Of a DNA stretch of 64,000 nucleotides, positions 42,019 through 51,523 are shown piece by piece. Source of the DNA: Siansivirga zeaxanthinifaciens CC-SAMT-1 (lineage in GTDB: Bacteria; Bacteroidota; Bacteroidia; Flavobacteriales; Flavobacteriaceae); the NCBI RefSeq assembly GCF_000941055.1, contig NZ_CP007202.1, forward strand, positions 2,352,001 through 2,416,000. The letters are read 5' to 3'. Below the pieces are notes generated by a model, which was not told the origin of the DNA, ran no database searches, and saw only the letters and a program-made list of their open reading frames with translations. The first letter of the stretch is position 1. The number at the start of each line of letters is the position of its first letter. Position numbers and translations under genes: made by a program.

Positions 42019-44631
42019 TTAAATTTTGTCGGTAACTAAATCGCCTTGATTTCTAAAAACCAATTCATTATCGAAAGCATCTAGTAAAATAATACTATCT
42101 GTAGATACTTTACCAGCCAGTATTTCTTTACTAAGCTTGTTTAGTACTTCTTTTTGAATGACACGTTTTACAGGTCTGGCGCCATATTCAGGATTATAGC
42201 CTTTATCTGCTAAATAGGTTATAGCCTCTGGGGTAGCATCGAAAGTAATGCCTTGTTGACCTATCATTTTTGTAATACCTTTTAACTGCAAGCTTACAAT
42301 TTCTCTTATGTTAGACTGACTAAGCGGTGTAAACATAATGGTATCATCAATACGATTTAAAAACTCGGGTCTAACACTTTGTTTTAAAATAGCTAACACA
42401 TCTATTTTTGCAGCTTCAATAGCAGAATCGATATCTTTTGTTGCTTCAAAATGTTGTTGAATTACAGAGCTACCAATATTGGATGTCATGATTATAATGG
42501 TATTTTTAAAATCGGCAACACGCCCTTTATTGTCTGTTAAATGCCCTTCATCTAGAACCTGTAACAGGATGTTAAACGTATCTGGGTGTGCTTTTTCAAT
42601 TTCATCTAAAAGCACTACAGAATAGGGTTTTCTTCTTACAGCTTCAGTTAATTGTCCGCCTTCATCATAACCAACATATCCTGGAGGCGCACCTACCAAT
42701 CTGCTCACGGCATGACGTTCTTGATATTCGCTCATATCAATTCTGGTCATAGCATTTTCATCGTCAAATAAATACTCGGCTAAGGCTTTTGCCAGCTCAG
42801 TTTTACCAACACCTGTGGTTCCTAAAAACAAGAAGGTACCAATAGGTTTTTTAGGGTTTTGCAGGCCAGCACGACTTCTACGAACCGCATCACTCACAGC
42901 TTCAATAGCTTCCTCTTGACCAACCACACGTTTATGTAATTGATCTTCTAATTTTAGAAGTTTTTCGCGTTCGCTTTGTAGCATTTTTGTCACTGGTATT
43001 CCGGTCCATTTTGCTACAACTTCGGCAATATCATCGTAAGTAACTTCTTCTTTAATTAATGAATTGCTATTGGCTTGCTGGTTTGCCAGTATTTTTTGTT
43101 GTTCTTCTAGCGTTTGCTGAGCTTCTTTTATTTTACCATAACGTAGTTCGGCTACTTTTCCGTAATCGCCTTCACGTTCGGCTTTTTCGGCTTCTAATTT
43201 AAAGTTTTCAATAGCCAGCTTGGTATTTTGTATATTTTCAACAACTTCTTTTTCGCTTTTCCATTTGGCATTAATTTCGTTTCGCTGCTCTTTGATATTC
43301 GCTAAATCTGAGCGTAATATTTTTAATTTATTTTCGTCTTTTTCACGTTTGATGGCTTCAATTTCAATTTCTAATTGCATGATTTTTCTATCTAAAACAT
43401 CAAGTTCTTCAGGTTTAGAATCGATTTCCATACGCAATTTAGAAGCAGCCTCATCCATTAAATCGATGGCTTTATCTGGTAAAAAACGATTGGTAATATA
43501 ACGTTGTGATAATTCAACAGCACCAATAATGGCTTCATCTTTTATACGTACTTTGTGGTGGGCTTCGTATTTTTCTTTAATACCACGAAGTATGGAAATG
43601 GCACTCTCGGTGTCAGGTTCGTCTACCATGACTTTTTGGAAACGACGTTCTAAAGCTTTGTCTTTTTCAAAATATTTTTGATATTCATCTAAAGTAGTTG
43701 CTCCAATAGCGCGAAGTTCCCCACGAGCTAAAGCAGGTTTTAAAATGTTAGCTGCATCCATAGCACCTTGGCCGCCACCAGCGCCCACAAGCGTGTGAAT
43801 TTCATCTATAAAAAGTACGATATCGCCCTCGCTAGTTGTAACTTCTTTTATTACGGCTTTTAAGCGTTCTTCGAATTCACCTTTATATTTAGCACCTGCA
43901 ATTAAGGCACCCATATCTAAAGCAAAAATTTGTTTGTCTTTAAGGTTTTCGGGAATATCGCCATCGACAATTCTGTGCGCTAAACCTTCGGCAATAGCTG
44001 TTTTACCAGTTCCGGGTTCACCAACTAAAATAGGATTGTTCTTGGTTCGACGTGATAAAATTTGAAGAATACGACGTATTTCTTCATCGCGCCCAATCAC
44101 AGGATCTAATTTTCCATCTTTAGCTAACTGGTTTAAGTTTTTAGCGTATTTGTTAAGTGAATTATAGGTTTCTTCTTGACTTTGAGAAGTTACACGATCG
44201 CCTTTACGCAATTCATTTATACTTGCAGTTAAGGTTTTTTCGGTAACACCTTGGTCTTTTAACATTTGAGCTATTTTGCTATTAGATTTAAAAATGGCTA
44301 TAATTAAATGTTCTACAGACACGTAATCATCGTTCATTTTTTTAGCTATAATAGAAGCTTCGTTAAGGGTTTTGTTAGCTTCACGAGATAGCATAAGTTC
44401 ACCGCCAGAGACTTTAGCAAAACTTTCAATTTGTTTATCTAAAGTTTTTTCCAGCATAGAAATATTAACATTCAATTTTTTCAAAATGAATGGTAATACA
44501 TTTTCATCAACTTCAAAAATACCTTTAAAAAAGTGTTCGTTTTCAATTTGTTGATGGCCAAAACTTTGCGCAATTTGTTGCGCTTGTTGTATGGCTTCTT
44601 GCGATTTAATTGTATAATTATTTAAGTTCAT
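42019..44631 (-). CDS. clpB: ATP-dependent disaggregase ClpB
   Basis: 870 aa, the normal ClpB length. Clp N domain (about 1-145), first AAA+ module with Walker [16 protein letters not shown] and Walker [20 protein letters not shown], the long coiled-coil middle domain (about 400-530), and a second AAA+ module with [20 protein letters not shown] and [20 protein letters not shown]. The ClpP-binding IGL/F loop of ClpA/C is not evident, consistent with ClpB. It resolves protein aggregates with DnaK. Confidence 0.97.
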   Translation of the reverse strand: MNLNNYTIKSQEAIQQAQQIAQSFGHQQIENEHFFKGIFEVDENVLPFILKKLNVNISMLEKTLDKQIESFAKVSGGELMLSREANKTLNEASIIAKKMNDDYVSVEHLIIAIFKSNSKIAQMLKDQGVTEKTLTASINELRKGDRVTSQSQEETYNSLNKYAKNLNQLAKDGKLDPVIGRDEEIRRILQILSRRTKNNPILVGEPGTGKTAIAEGLAHRIVDGDIPENLKDKQIFALDMGALIAGAKYKGEFEERLKAVIKEVTTSEGDIVLFIDEIHTLVGAGGGQGAMDAANILKPALARGELRAIGATTLDEYQKYFEKDKALERRFQKVMVDEPDTESAISILRGIKEKYEAHHKVRIKDEAIIGAVELSQRYITNRFLPDKAIDLMDEAASKLRMEIDSKPEELDVLDRKIMQLEIEIEAIKREKDENKLKILRSDLANIKEQRNEINAKWKSEKEVVENIQNTKLAIENFKLEAEKAEREGDYGKVAELRYGKIKEAQQTLEEQQKILANQQANSNSLIKEEVTYDDIAEVVAKWTGIPVTKMLQSEREKLLKLEDQLHKRVVGQEEAIEAVSDAVRRSRAGLQNPKKPIGTFLFLGTTGVGKTELAKALAEYLFDDENAMTRIDMSEYQERHAVSRLVGAPPGYVGYDEGGQLTEAVRRKPYSVVLLDEIEKAHPDTFNILLQVLDEGHLTDNKGRVADFKNTIIIMTSNIGSSVIQQHFEATKDIDSAIEAAKIDVLAILKQSVRPEFLNRIDDTIMFTPLSQSNIREIVSLQLKGITKMIGQQGITFDATPEAITYLADKGYNPEYGARPVKRVIQKEVLNKLSKEILAGKVSTDSIILLDAFDNELVFRNQGDLVTDKI

Positions 44632-44726
44632 AGTGTATATTTTTTTTCCGCGAAAGCGAAAATGATTTTTATTAATTTATTTTTACAACTAGAATAGGTC
44701 AATAACCTTACCAATGCTTATAGGGA

Positions 44727-44770
44727 GACAAAATGTCGGTTAAAGCGTTGTTGTTAGTGACTTTTAGTCA
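44727..44770. promoter_or_regulatory. Paired palindromes in the clpB/ytxJ divergent region
   Basis: GACAAAATGTC (44727-44737) and TGACTTTTAGTCA (44758-44770) are two short dyads with related GAC/GTC arms, about 100 bp upstream of clpB and 50-95 bp upstream of the ytxJ-like gene. They could be operators for stress control of clpB. Regulator unknown. Confidence 0.4.
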
Positions 44771-44821
44771 GTTGTAAGGTTGCATATCTATTTCGACTTA
44801 ATAAATTATAAGATACAAAAA

Positions 44822-45211
44822 ATGGGAATATTTAACACATTATTTAGTGGTTCAAATGAACCAAAAAAGGAAAAAAATATACAATGGCTTCCTTTAACCA
44901 CAAAAACACAATTAGATGATATTCAATCGAAATCATTAACTAAAACACAGGCTATTTTTAAACATTCTACGCGCTGTGGTATTAGCAGAATGGTTTTAAA
45001 GCAATTTGAATCTGATTTCAATTTAAATGAAGACCAAATAGATTTGATTTTTTTAGACTTATTAGTTTATCGCGATATTTCAAATGAAATAGCAGAGCGT
45101 TTTCAAGTTATGCACGAATCGCCACAAATTTTAATTATAAGAAATGGTGTTGTTGTAGCGCATTCTAGCCATGGTGGAATTAATGATTTAGATATTAATA
45201 AATACATATAA
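44822..45211 (+). CDS. Bacillithiol-system redox protein YtxJ-like
   Basis: 129 aa from ATG 44822 (MGIFNTLFSGSNEPKK); the frame extends to 44780 with atypical residues. YtxJ-family thioredoxin fold, with the active-site region AIFKHSTRCGISRMVLKQFE (a single Cys), then LDLLVYRDISNEIAERFQVM and ESPQILIIRNGVVVAHSSHG. Family members are linked to bacillithiol, the low-molecular-weight thiol used by many Bacteroidota. A bacilliredoxin-like role is inferred. It is 1 bp before the next gene. Confidence 0.87.
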   Translation: MGIFNTLFSGSNEPKKEKNIQWLPLTTKTQLDDIQSKSLTKTQAIFKHSTRCGISRMVLKQFESDFNLNEDQIDLIFLDLLVYRDISNEIAERFQVMHESPQILIIRNGVVVAHSSHGGINDLDINKYI

Positions 45212-45212
45212 A

Positions 45213-45620
45213 ATGCCAACTGCCAGTAACTACTTGTTCGTTTACGGTACTTTGATGCAAGATTTTAAGAATGAGATGTCACAATTTTTGGCGTCTCATT
45301 CTCAATTTATAGCACATGGTTACTTTACGGGTAAGCTTTATGAGGTTGATGGTTTTCCAGGCGCCATACCAAGTGATGACGAACATGAAAAGGTTTACGG
45401 CAGTGTTTTTAAATTGCATGATATTAATAAAGTTTTTGAAGTTTTAGATGCTTACGAAGGCATCGATAAAACATCTTCTGAGCCTGATTTGTATAATAGG
45501 GTATTAGTTGATGTTTCTTTAGACAATAAAGAATCTTTAAGTTGTTGGGTTTATATATACAATTTCCCGGTCGATACTTTAAAACGGATCCCTTCTGGAA
45601 ACTATAAAAGCTCCATCTAA
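45213..45620 (+). CDS. Gamma-glutamylcyclotransferase-like (AIG2/GGCT) protein
   Basis: 135 aa. The substrate-loop motif YLFVYGTLMQDFKNEM is near the N-terminus, the fold's GKLYEVDGFPGAIP and YGSVFKLHD follow, and the acidic residue expected for catalysis is in LDAYEGID. The family forms 5-oxoproline from gamma-glutamyl compounds; pxpABC is in the same window but not linked. Exact substrate not determinable. Confidence 0.85.
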   Translation: MPTASNYLFVYGTLMQDFKNEMSQFLASHSQFIAHGYFTGKLYEVDGFPGAIPSDDEHEKVYGSVFKLHDINKVFEVLDAYEGIDKTSSEPDLYNRVLVDVSLDNKESLSCWVYIYNFPVDTLKRIPSGNYKSSI

Positions 45621-45654
45621 TTTTGTTTCTTTGTAGCGTTTTTAAAACTTTACT

Positions 45655-47340
45655 ATGTTTTCATTTGGTTCGGCAATTTTTCATCCATTAAGCAATAACT
45701 TAAAAGATGCTTTGCCTGAAAAATTTACCTTTCCTTTTTATTACAAACCACATCCTTTGAGCCTTCAAGCCGCAGCGAGTTTACAGAATTACTTAGAAAA
45801 CCAAACCGATTTTGAACATAATTTTGGATTAAATCAAAATCAAAAAGGTTTGCCCATTGGGAAAATGTTTGGTGTTATGGTGGTTACAACCGCAGAAAAC
45901 AATCTAGGTTATATCGCTGCTTTTTCTGGTAAATTAGCAGATAGCAATGATATAAACGGATTTGTGCCTACTATTTACAACACCCTGCAAACCGATGGGT
46001 TTTATAAAATTGGAGAAGCAAAATTAAATGCTATTAATGCTGAAATTGAAACATTAGAAAATGCAACAGAATTAAAAAATAGTCTTCAAGATTTAAATGA
46101 AAGTAAGCAAGCCTATGCTTCAGAATTAAAAAATTTTAAAGCCGAAATTAAAGCTGAAAAACAAAAACGAAACGATAGGAGAGCAGCAGCAGAAAAAGAC
46201 ATGAATCCCGAGCGTTATGCTGCGTTTATTGAAGCTTTAAACCAAGAAAGCATCGGTTTTCAAATTAGGTTGAAACATTTAAAACAGTTCTGGGAAACGA
46301 CTATTGCAGAAAAACAACTGCAACTAGAAACGTTACAAAAACCCATAATTGAATTAAAAACAACTCGCGCCGAATTATCGGCTTCTATACAACAAAAAAT
46401 TCATCAACAGTATAAATTTTTAAATGCAAAAGGGGAAACCAAAGATTTATTAGATATTTTTAAAGACACCAAAACACCCATTCCTCCCGCAGGTTCTGGT
46501 GAATGTGCAGCGCCTAAGTTGTTTCAATATGCCTATAAAAATAATTTAACGCCTGTTGCGATGGCCGAGTTTTGGTGGGGAGCTTCACCAAAGTCTGAGG
46601 TTAGAAAGCATCAACAGTTTTATCCGTCTTGCCGAAGTAAATGTGAACCTATTTTAGGACATATGATGCAGGGTTTAAATGTTGAAGATAACCCCATAGA
46701 AAATCACATAAGCGAAAGCGTAGCTTTAGAAATAATTTACGAAGATGATTATTTATTGGCTGTTAATAAACCGCACGAATTTCTATCGGTGCCTGGTAAA
46801 AATTTAAAGACTTCGGTTTTAACCCAAATGAAGCATTATTTACCAAATGCCACAGGTCCGTTGTTGCTGCATCGTTTGGATATGTCGACATCTGGAATTT
46901 TATTAGTGGCTAAAACCAACAGAATTCATAAACATTTACAAAAACAATTTATAGAACGACAAATTAAAAAGCGTTATGTAGCTGTTTTGGATGGTGTTTT
47001 AGAAGCTAAAAGCGGCACTATTAATTTACCACTTCGTGTAGATTTAGATAACAGACCCCAACAATTAGTTTGTTATGAGTATGGCAAACCTGCCGAAACT
47101 ATTTTTGAAACCATATCTATTGATAATGGAAAAACCAGAGTGTATTTCTATCCAGTAACTGGAAGAACACATCAGTTGCGTGTGCATGCAGCACACCAAT
47201 TTGGTTTAAATACACCTATTTTGGGTGACGATTTATATGGAACAAAAGCCAATAGATTACATTTACACGCCGAACAAATAACATTTACACATCCTATTAC
47301 AAAAGAAACATTAACATTATTGTGTGACGCGCCTTTTTAA
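45655..47340 (+). CDS. RluA-family RNA pseudouridine synthase with long N-terminal extension
   Basis: 561 aa. The C-terminal half (about 355-561) is an RluA-type synthase: YEDDYLLAVNKPHEFLSVPG, catalytic Asp in LLLHRLDMSTSGILLVAKT, VTGRTHQLRVHAAHQFGL and ILGDDLYG. The N-terminal ~340 residues include a coiled coil (about 120-240) and a Cys/Trp-rich segment (GECAAPKLFQYA, EFWWGASPKSEVR, FYPSCRSKCEPIL). This resembles large RluA-like proteins found in Bacteroidota and gammaproteobacteria. RNA target (tRNA or rRNA) is not determinable. Confidence 0.9.
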   Translation: MFSFGSAIFHPLSNNLKDALPEKFTFPFYYKPHPLSLQAAASLQNYLENQTDFEHNFGLNQNQKGLPIGKMFGVMVVTTAENNLGYIAAFSGKLADSNDINGFVPTIYNTLQTDGFYKIGEAKLNAINAEIETLENATELKNSLQDLNESKQAYASELKNFKAEIKAEKQKRNDRRAAAEKDMNPERYAAFIEALNQESIGFQIRLKHLKQFWETTIAEKQLQLETLQKPIIELKTTRAELSASIQQKIHQQYKFLNAKGETKDLLDIFKDTKTPIPPAGSGECAAPKLFQYAYKNNLTPVAMAEFWWGASPKSEVRKHQQFYPSCRSKCEPILGHMMQGLNVEDNPIENHISESVALEIIYEDDYLLAVNKPHEFLSVPGKNLKTSVLTQMKHYLPNATGPLLLHRLDMSTSGILLVAKTNRIHKHLQKQFIERQIKKRYVAVLDGVLEAKSGTINLPLRVDLDNRPQQLVCYEYGKPAETIFETISIDNGKTRVYFYPVTGRTHQLRVHAAHQFGLNTPILGDDLYGTKANRLHLHAEQITFTHPITKETLTLLCDAPF

Positions 47341-47343
47341 GGG

Positions 47344-48240
47344 TTATTTTCTAGGGTGAAATTTTTCTACCACTTTAGTTAAATGACTTTTGTCTAAATG
47401 CACGTATATTTCGGTAGTGGTTATGCTTTCATGGCCTAACATAAGTTGTATCGATCTTAAATCGGCATTGTTTTGAAGTAAATGGGTCGCGAAAGAATGT
47501 CTGAAAGTATGTGGTGAAATGCTTTTTTTTAATCCTATTTTAACGGCTAATTGTTTAATAATAGTAAAAACCATGGCTCGGGTTAATTGTTTGCCTCTGC
47601 GATTTAAAAACAAAGTATCTTCAAAACCCGGTTGAATAGTTATGTGGTTGCGAACTTCATCTTTATATATATTGATGAATTTCTGAGTAACATTTACAAT
47701 AGGAACAAAACGTTGTTTGTCGCCTTTACCTGTTACTTTTATAAAGCCTTCATCAAAAAATAAATCAGACACCTTTAAATTAATTAACTCACTAACCCGC
47801 AAACCGCAACCATATAAAGTTTCTAACATGGCCCGATTGCGTTCGCCTTCGGCTTTACTTAAATCTATAGCCTTAATTAGCTGGTCTATTTCTTCTTCAG
47901 AGAGCGTATCAGGAAGTTTACGTCCAATTTTGGGAGATTCTATAAAATCCAGAGGGTTTGTTGTTGTGTAATCTTCAAAAATTAAATAATTAAAAAAACT
48001 TCTTAAACCAGAAATAATGCGAGATTGCGATCGTGCATTTACAACTTTTGCAGTATCGTAAATAAACTGCTGGATGGTTTCTTGAGTAATAGAAATTGGG
48101 GATTGGGTCAGGTTATTTGTCTCGAGATAATTCATTAACTTCTTAATATCTAAAGAATAATTATCTATAGAATTTTTAGAAAGTCCCCGTTCAATTTTTA
48201 AATAATCTTGATAATCTTTTAAGGCATGTTCCCATTTCAT
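47344..48240 (-). CDS. xerD: Tyrosine recombinase XerD
   Basis: 298 aa, the usual XerC/D length. N-terminal SAM-like domain (YLKIERGLSKNSIDNYSLDI) and a catalytic domain with Arg in LYGCGLRVSEL, Lys in VTGKGDKQRFVPI, HTFRHSFATHLL (His-x-x-Arg), GHESITTTEIYVH and the nucleophile Tyr in EIYVHLDKSHL. It acts with a partner at dif to resolve chromosome dimers. It is not an integron integrase, and no attachment site is visible beside it. Confidence 0.93.
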   Translation of the reverse strand: MKWEHALKDYQDYLKIERGLSKNSIDNYSLDIKKLMNYLETNNLTQSPISITQETIQQFIYDTAKVVNARSQSRIISGLRSFFNYLIFEDYTTTNPLDFIESPKIGRKLPDTLSEEEIDQLIKAIDLSKAEGERNRAMLETLYGCGLRVSELINLKVSDLFFDEGFIKVTGKGDKQRFVPIVNVTQKFINIYKDEVRNHITIQPGFEDTLFLNRRGKQLTRAMVFTIIKQLAVKIGLKKSISPHTFRHSFATHLLQNNADLRSIQLMLGHESITTTEIYVHLDKSHLTKVVEKFHPRK

Positions 48241-48254
48241 GGGGTTAAATTAAT

Positions 48255-48289
48255 AAAAAAATCCAGAGCAATATCTGTTCTGGATTTTT
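48255..48289 (-). terminator. Terminator of the BON-LysM pseudogene
   Basis: AAAAATCCAGA (48257-48267) pairs with TCTGGATTTTT (48279-48289) around an 11-nt loop. The flanking A-run gives a T-tract on the minus strand, about 40 bp after the pseudogene stop. Confidence 0.75.
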
Positions 48290-48330
48290 AAATTTTTACT
48301 TAAATATTTAGTTTAATTTTTTAATGTATA

Positions 48331-48711
48331 TTATAAATTAGGAATTATTAATTCTTGATTTGGATGAATTAAATTAGGGTCTTTTAAAATATTTGTATTC
48401 GCTTCAAAAATAGCGGTGTATTTTGCTGCATTACCATAATAGTGTTTTGCTATTTTTCCTAAAGTTTCTCCTTTTTGAACAACGTGTTTTGCAAAAATAG
48501 ATTCGTCTTCTACATTAATATTTGCTTGAATATCTGTTGGGTTAGAACCACCAATTTCTTTAATTTTATCCCATATTAAATTCTTTTCATATTATGTTTT
48601 TGCGGTGCCATTTACTTTTAAAACACCAACGGCTTCAGTGACATCACCATTTTGAATATTAAGTTGTTCGCCTAAATCTAAAACAGGTTGATATTTTGCT
48701 TTAATTGTCAT
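48331..48711 (-). pseudogene. BON-LysM protein (Kbp/YgaU-like), interrupted by an in-frame TAA
   Basis: 127 codons from ATG 48711 to TAA 48333-48331, with a premature TAA at codon 40 (plus-strand positions 48592-48594). Reading on in the same frame gives a full Kbp-like protein: MTIKAKYQPVLDLGEQLN start, NGTAKT*YEKNLIWDKI around the stop, then a LysM domain (HVVQKGETLGKIAKHYYG, ANTNILKDPNLIHPNQEL). E. coli Kbp is a potassium-binding BON-LysM protein. The lost codon is plausibly CAA (Gln), a single C-to-T change. It is either a true pseudogene or a base error. Confidence 0.85.
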
Positions 48712-48878
48712 AATTTAATTTTATTTATGTTAATAATATCTTACAATTTACTACAAAAATTCGTTTTACAAGAATATTCTGCTTTAATAAAATGTTAATA
48801 TCAATAGGAAACCATAAAAGACGAAAAGTCACAAAATAATTTATTTACTGATTTTTAGGTAATTATATCAAAATTGTT

Positions 48879-49006
48879 TATTTTTGCACTCCTTTTAGCG
48901 GCGTAGTAATGATAAAAGGACTGAAAATCAAATAATTATAACACTTCTGTACGTTTAGCCGCATAAATCATCTAAGATGTACAGGATACAAAATTTTAAT
49001 CAGCAC
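48879..49006 (+). promoter_or_regulatory. rpsA promoter and leader
   Basis: A perfect -7 box TATTTTTG (48879-48886) predicts a start near 48893 and a leader of about 114 nt. In the leader GCGGC (48898-48902) can pair with GCCGC (48958-48962), closing a domain of about 65 nt before the start codon. Ribosomal protein S1 is autoregulated through its leader in other bacteria, so this may be a similar element (inference). Confidence 0.5.
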
Positions 49007-50839
49007 ATGGCTGAAAACGCAAATCAAGCAGAAGTTGAAGCAACAGACGCTAAAACAGTAGAGGCTCCAGTACAATCTGAAGCTAAAGCAAACCCTGAAA
49101 AATTCTTAGCAAATTTTAACTGGCACAACTACCAAGAAGGTATTGATGAAGTTGATGAAAAGCAATTACAAGAATTTGAAAAATTAGTAGCAGAAAATTT
49201 CGTAGACACTTTAGATGATGAAGTTGTAGAAGGAACTGTAGTGCACATTTCAGATAGAGATGCTATTATCGATATCAATGCAAAATCTGAAGGTGTTATT
49301 TCTTTAAACGAATTCCGTTACAACCCAAACTTAGCCGTAGGCGATAAAGTAGAAGTATTAATTGATGTTCGTGAAGATGCAACAGGACAATTAGTATTAT
49401 CTCACAGAAAAGCACGTGTTATTAAAGCATGGGATCGTGTTATTAAAGCAAACGAAACTGGTGAAATCGTTAATGGTTTTGTTAAATGCAGAACTAAAGG
49501 TGGTATGATTGTAGATGTATTCGGTATCGAAGCATTCTTACCAGGTTCTCAAATTGATGTGAAGCCAATTAGAGATTACGATCAGTACGTAAATAAAACT
49601 ATGGAATTCAAAGTTGTTAAAATCAACCACGAATTTAAAAACGTAGTAGTATCTCATAAAGCTTTAATTGAAGCTGATATTGAAGTACAGAAAAAAGAAA
49701 TTATTGGTCAATTAGAAAAAGGTCAAGTATTAGAAGGTGTTGTTAAAAACATTACTTCTTACGGTGTATTCATCGATCTTGGTGGTGTAGATGGTTTAAT
49801 CCACATTACAGACCTTTCTTGGTCTCGTATTAATCATCCAAACGAGATTGTTGAGTTAGATCAAAAATTAAACGTTGTAATCCTTGATTTTGATGAAAAC
49901 AAATCAAGAATCCAATTAGGTCTTAAACAATTAAGCAAACACCCATGGGAAGCATTAGCCGATACTGTTGCTGTAGGTGATAAAGTAAAAGGTAAAGTAG
50001 TTGTTATTGCAGATTACGGTGCATTTATTGAAGTTGCTGATGGTGTTGAAGGTTTAATTCACGTTTCTGAAATGTCTTGGTCTACACATTTACGTTCTGC
50101 ACAAGATTTCGTTTCTGTAGGAGATGAAGTTGAAGCAGTTATCTTAACTCTAGATAGAGAAGAGCGTAAAATGTCTTTAGGTATTAAGCAATTAACTGCC
50201 GATCCATGGACAGACATTACTACTAAATATCCATTAGGTTCTAAACACACTGGTATCGTTCGTAACTTTACAAACTTTGGTGTATTTGTTGAATTAGAAG
50301 AAGGTATAGACGGATTAATTTACATCTCTGATTTATCTTGGACGAAGAAAATTAAACACCCAAGTGAATTCTGTTCAGCTGGTGATAAATTAGAAGTTGT
50401 TGTATTAGAATTAGATGTTGAAGGACGTAAATTAAGTTTAGGTCACAAACAAACTACTACAAATCCTTGGGATGCTTACGAAACAGATTTCGCTTTAGAA
50501 ACTGTACATTCAGGAGTTATTTCTGAAATTGTAGACAAAGGAGCAACTGTAGAATTTAATGAAGATATCGTAGCATTTATTCCTGCTCGTCACCTTGAAA
50601 AAGAAGACGGAAGCAAACTTAAAAAAGGAGATACTGCCGATTTCAAAATTATTGAATTTAACAAAGAGTTTAAACGTGTTGTAGCGTCTCACACTGCTAT
50701 CTTTAAAGCAGAAGAAATTGCAAACGTAAAAGCAGCAGCTAAAAAAGTTGCAGATCAAGCAGCAGAAGCTAAACCAACTTTAGGTGATGCTAACGAAGCT
50801 TTACAAGCTCTTAAAGATAAAATGGACGGTAAATCTTAA
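49007..50839 (+). CDS. rpsA: 30S ribosomal protein S1
   Basis: 610 aa from ATG 49007 (MAENANQAEVEATD); an ATG at 48977 would add ten residues not typical of S1. After an acidic N-terminus there are six S1 (OB-fold) repeats, e.g. GTVVHISDRDAIIDINAKSE, GVVKNITSYGVFIDLGGVDG, GKVVVIADYGAFIEVADGVEG and GIVRNFTNFGVFVELEEGID. It binds mRNA on the ribosome. Codon use is clearly that of a highly expressed gene compared with neighbours. A strong terminator follows. Confidence 0.96.
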   Translation: MAENANQAEVEATDAKTVEAPVQSEAKANPEKFLANFNWHNYQEGIDEVDEKQLQEFEKLVAENFVDTLDDEVVEGTVVHISDRDAIIDINAKSEGVISLNEFRYNPNLAVGDKVEVLIDVREDATGQLVLSHRKARVIKAWDRVIKANETGEIVNGFVKCRTKGGMIVDVFGIEAFLPGSQIDVKPIRDYDQYVNKTMEFKVVKINHEFKNVVVSHKALIEADIEVQKKEIIGQLEKGQVLEGVVKNITSYGVFIDLGGVDGLIHITDLSWSRINHPNEIVELDQKLNVVILDFDENKSRIQLGLKQLSKHPWEALADTVAVGDKVKGKVVVIADYGAFIEVADGVEGLIHVSEMSWSTHLRSAQDFVSVGDEVEAVILTLDREERKMSLGIKQLTADPWTDITTKYPLGSKHTGIVRNFTNFGVFVELEEGIDGLIYISDLSWTKKIKHPSEFCSAGDKLEVVVLELDVEGRKLSLGHKQTTTNPWDAYETDFALETVHSGVISEIVDKGATVEFNEDIVAFIPARHLEKEDGSKLKKGDTADFKIIEFNKEFKRVVASHTAIFKAEEIANVKAAAKKVADQAAEAKPTLGDANEALQALKDKMDGKS

Positions 50840-50869
50840 TTATTAAGTAATACTTACATTAAATAACAT

Positions 50870-50900
50870 AAAGCCTTCAAATTATTTTGAAGGCTTTTTT
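50870..50900 (+). terminator. Intrinsic terminator of rpsA
   Basis: AAAGCCTTCAAA (50870-50881) pairs perfectly with TTTGAAGGCTTT (50886-50897) around a 4-nt loop and continues into T residues. Confidence 0.92.
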
Positions 50901-50943
50901 ATGAAACTATACTTTTAAAACTATAAATTTTAAAATTTTGCAT

Positions 50944-50951
50944 TACCTTTG
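50944..50951 (+). promoter_or_regulatory. pyrR-pyrB operon -7 box
   Basis: TACCTTTG matches TAnnTTTG. The predicted start is near 50958, giving a leader of only about 20 nt before ATG 50978, so there is no room for a PyrR attenuator here. Confidence 0.55.
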
Positions 50952-50977
50952 TTAACCAAACACGTTTGGATAATTAT

Positions 50978-51517
50978 ATGAGTCAAAAAGTTTTACTTAA
51001 CGCAAAAGAGGTAAACATCATTCTTCATCGATTGGCTTGTCAACTTATTGAAAAACATAACGATTTCTCTAATACCGTATTAATTGGTTTACAGCCACGT
51101 GGGGTGTTTTTAGCCGATAGAATTGCAAAAATACTAAGAGAAGATTATAAAGTTAAAAACATTCAATTAGGACATTTAGATATCACTTTTTTTAGAGACG
51201 ATTTTCGTCGTGGAGAAAAACCATTAGAAGCCAATACAACAAAAATCAATTTTATAGTAGAAGATAAAAATGTTGTTTTTATTGATGATGTTCTTTACAC
51301 AGGAAGAAGCATAAGAGCTGCATTAACTGCTATACAATCTTTTGGTAGACCCAATGAAATTGAGCTTTTAACACTTATAGACAGACGTTTTAGCAGACAT
51401 TTACCAATACAACCAAACTACAAGGGGCGTCAGGTAGATGTTATTAATAATGAAAAAGTTAAGGTAAACTGGAAAGAGCAAGATCAAGAAGATTCCGTTT
51501 ACTTAATAGAAAAATAA
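50978..51517 (+). CDS. pyrR: Bifunctional pyr regulator / uracil phosphoribosyltransferase PyrR
   Basis: 179 aa from ATG 50978 (MSQKVLLNAKEVNIILHRLA); a TTG 12 bp earlier is unlikely. PRPP-binding loop is VVFIDDVLYTGRSIRAAL, with GLQPRGVFLADRIAK and LIDRRFSRHLPIQP. PyrR senses UMP and in Firmicutes regulates pyr mRNA attenuation. Here it leads directly into pyrB, but the short leader argues against attenuation at this promoter, so it may act mainly as a uracil phosphoribosyltransferase or elsewhere. Confidence 0.94.
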   Translation: MSQKVLLNAKEVNIILHRLACQLIEKHNDFSNTVLIGLQPRGVFLADRIAKILREDYKVKNIQLGHLDITFFRDDFRRGEKPLEANTTKINFIVEDKNVVFIDDVLYTGRSIRAALTAIQSFGRPNEIELLTLIDRRFSRHLPIQPNYKGRQVDVINNEKVKVNWKEQDQEDSVYLIEK

Positions 51518-51523
51518 TAAACC

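Noticed and set aside
47344..48240. Phage or integrative-element integrase
   Set aside because: Length, motifs and housekeeping surroundings fit XerD; no phage genes, tRNA or direct attachment repeats flank it.
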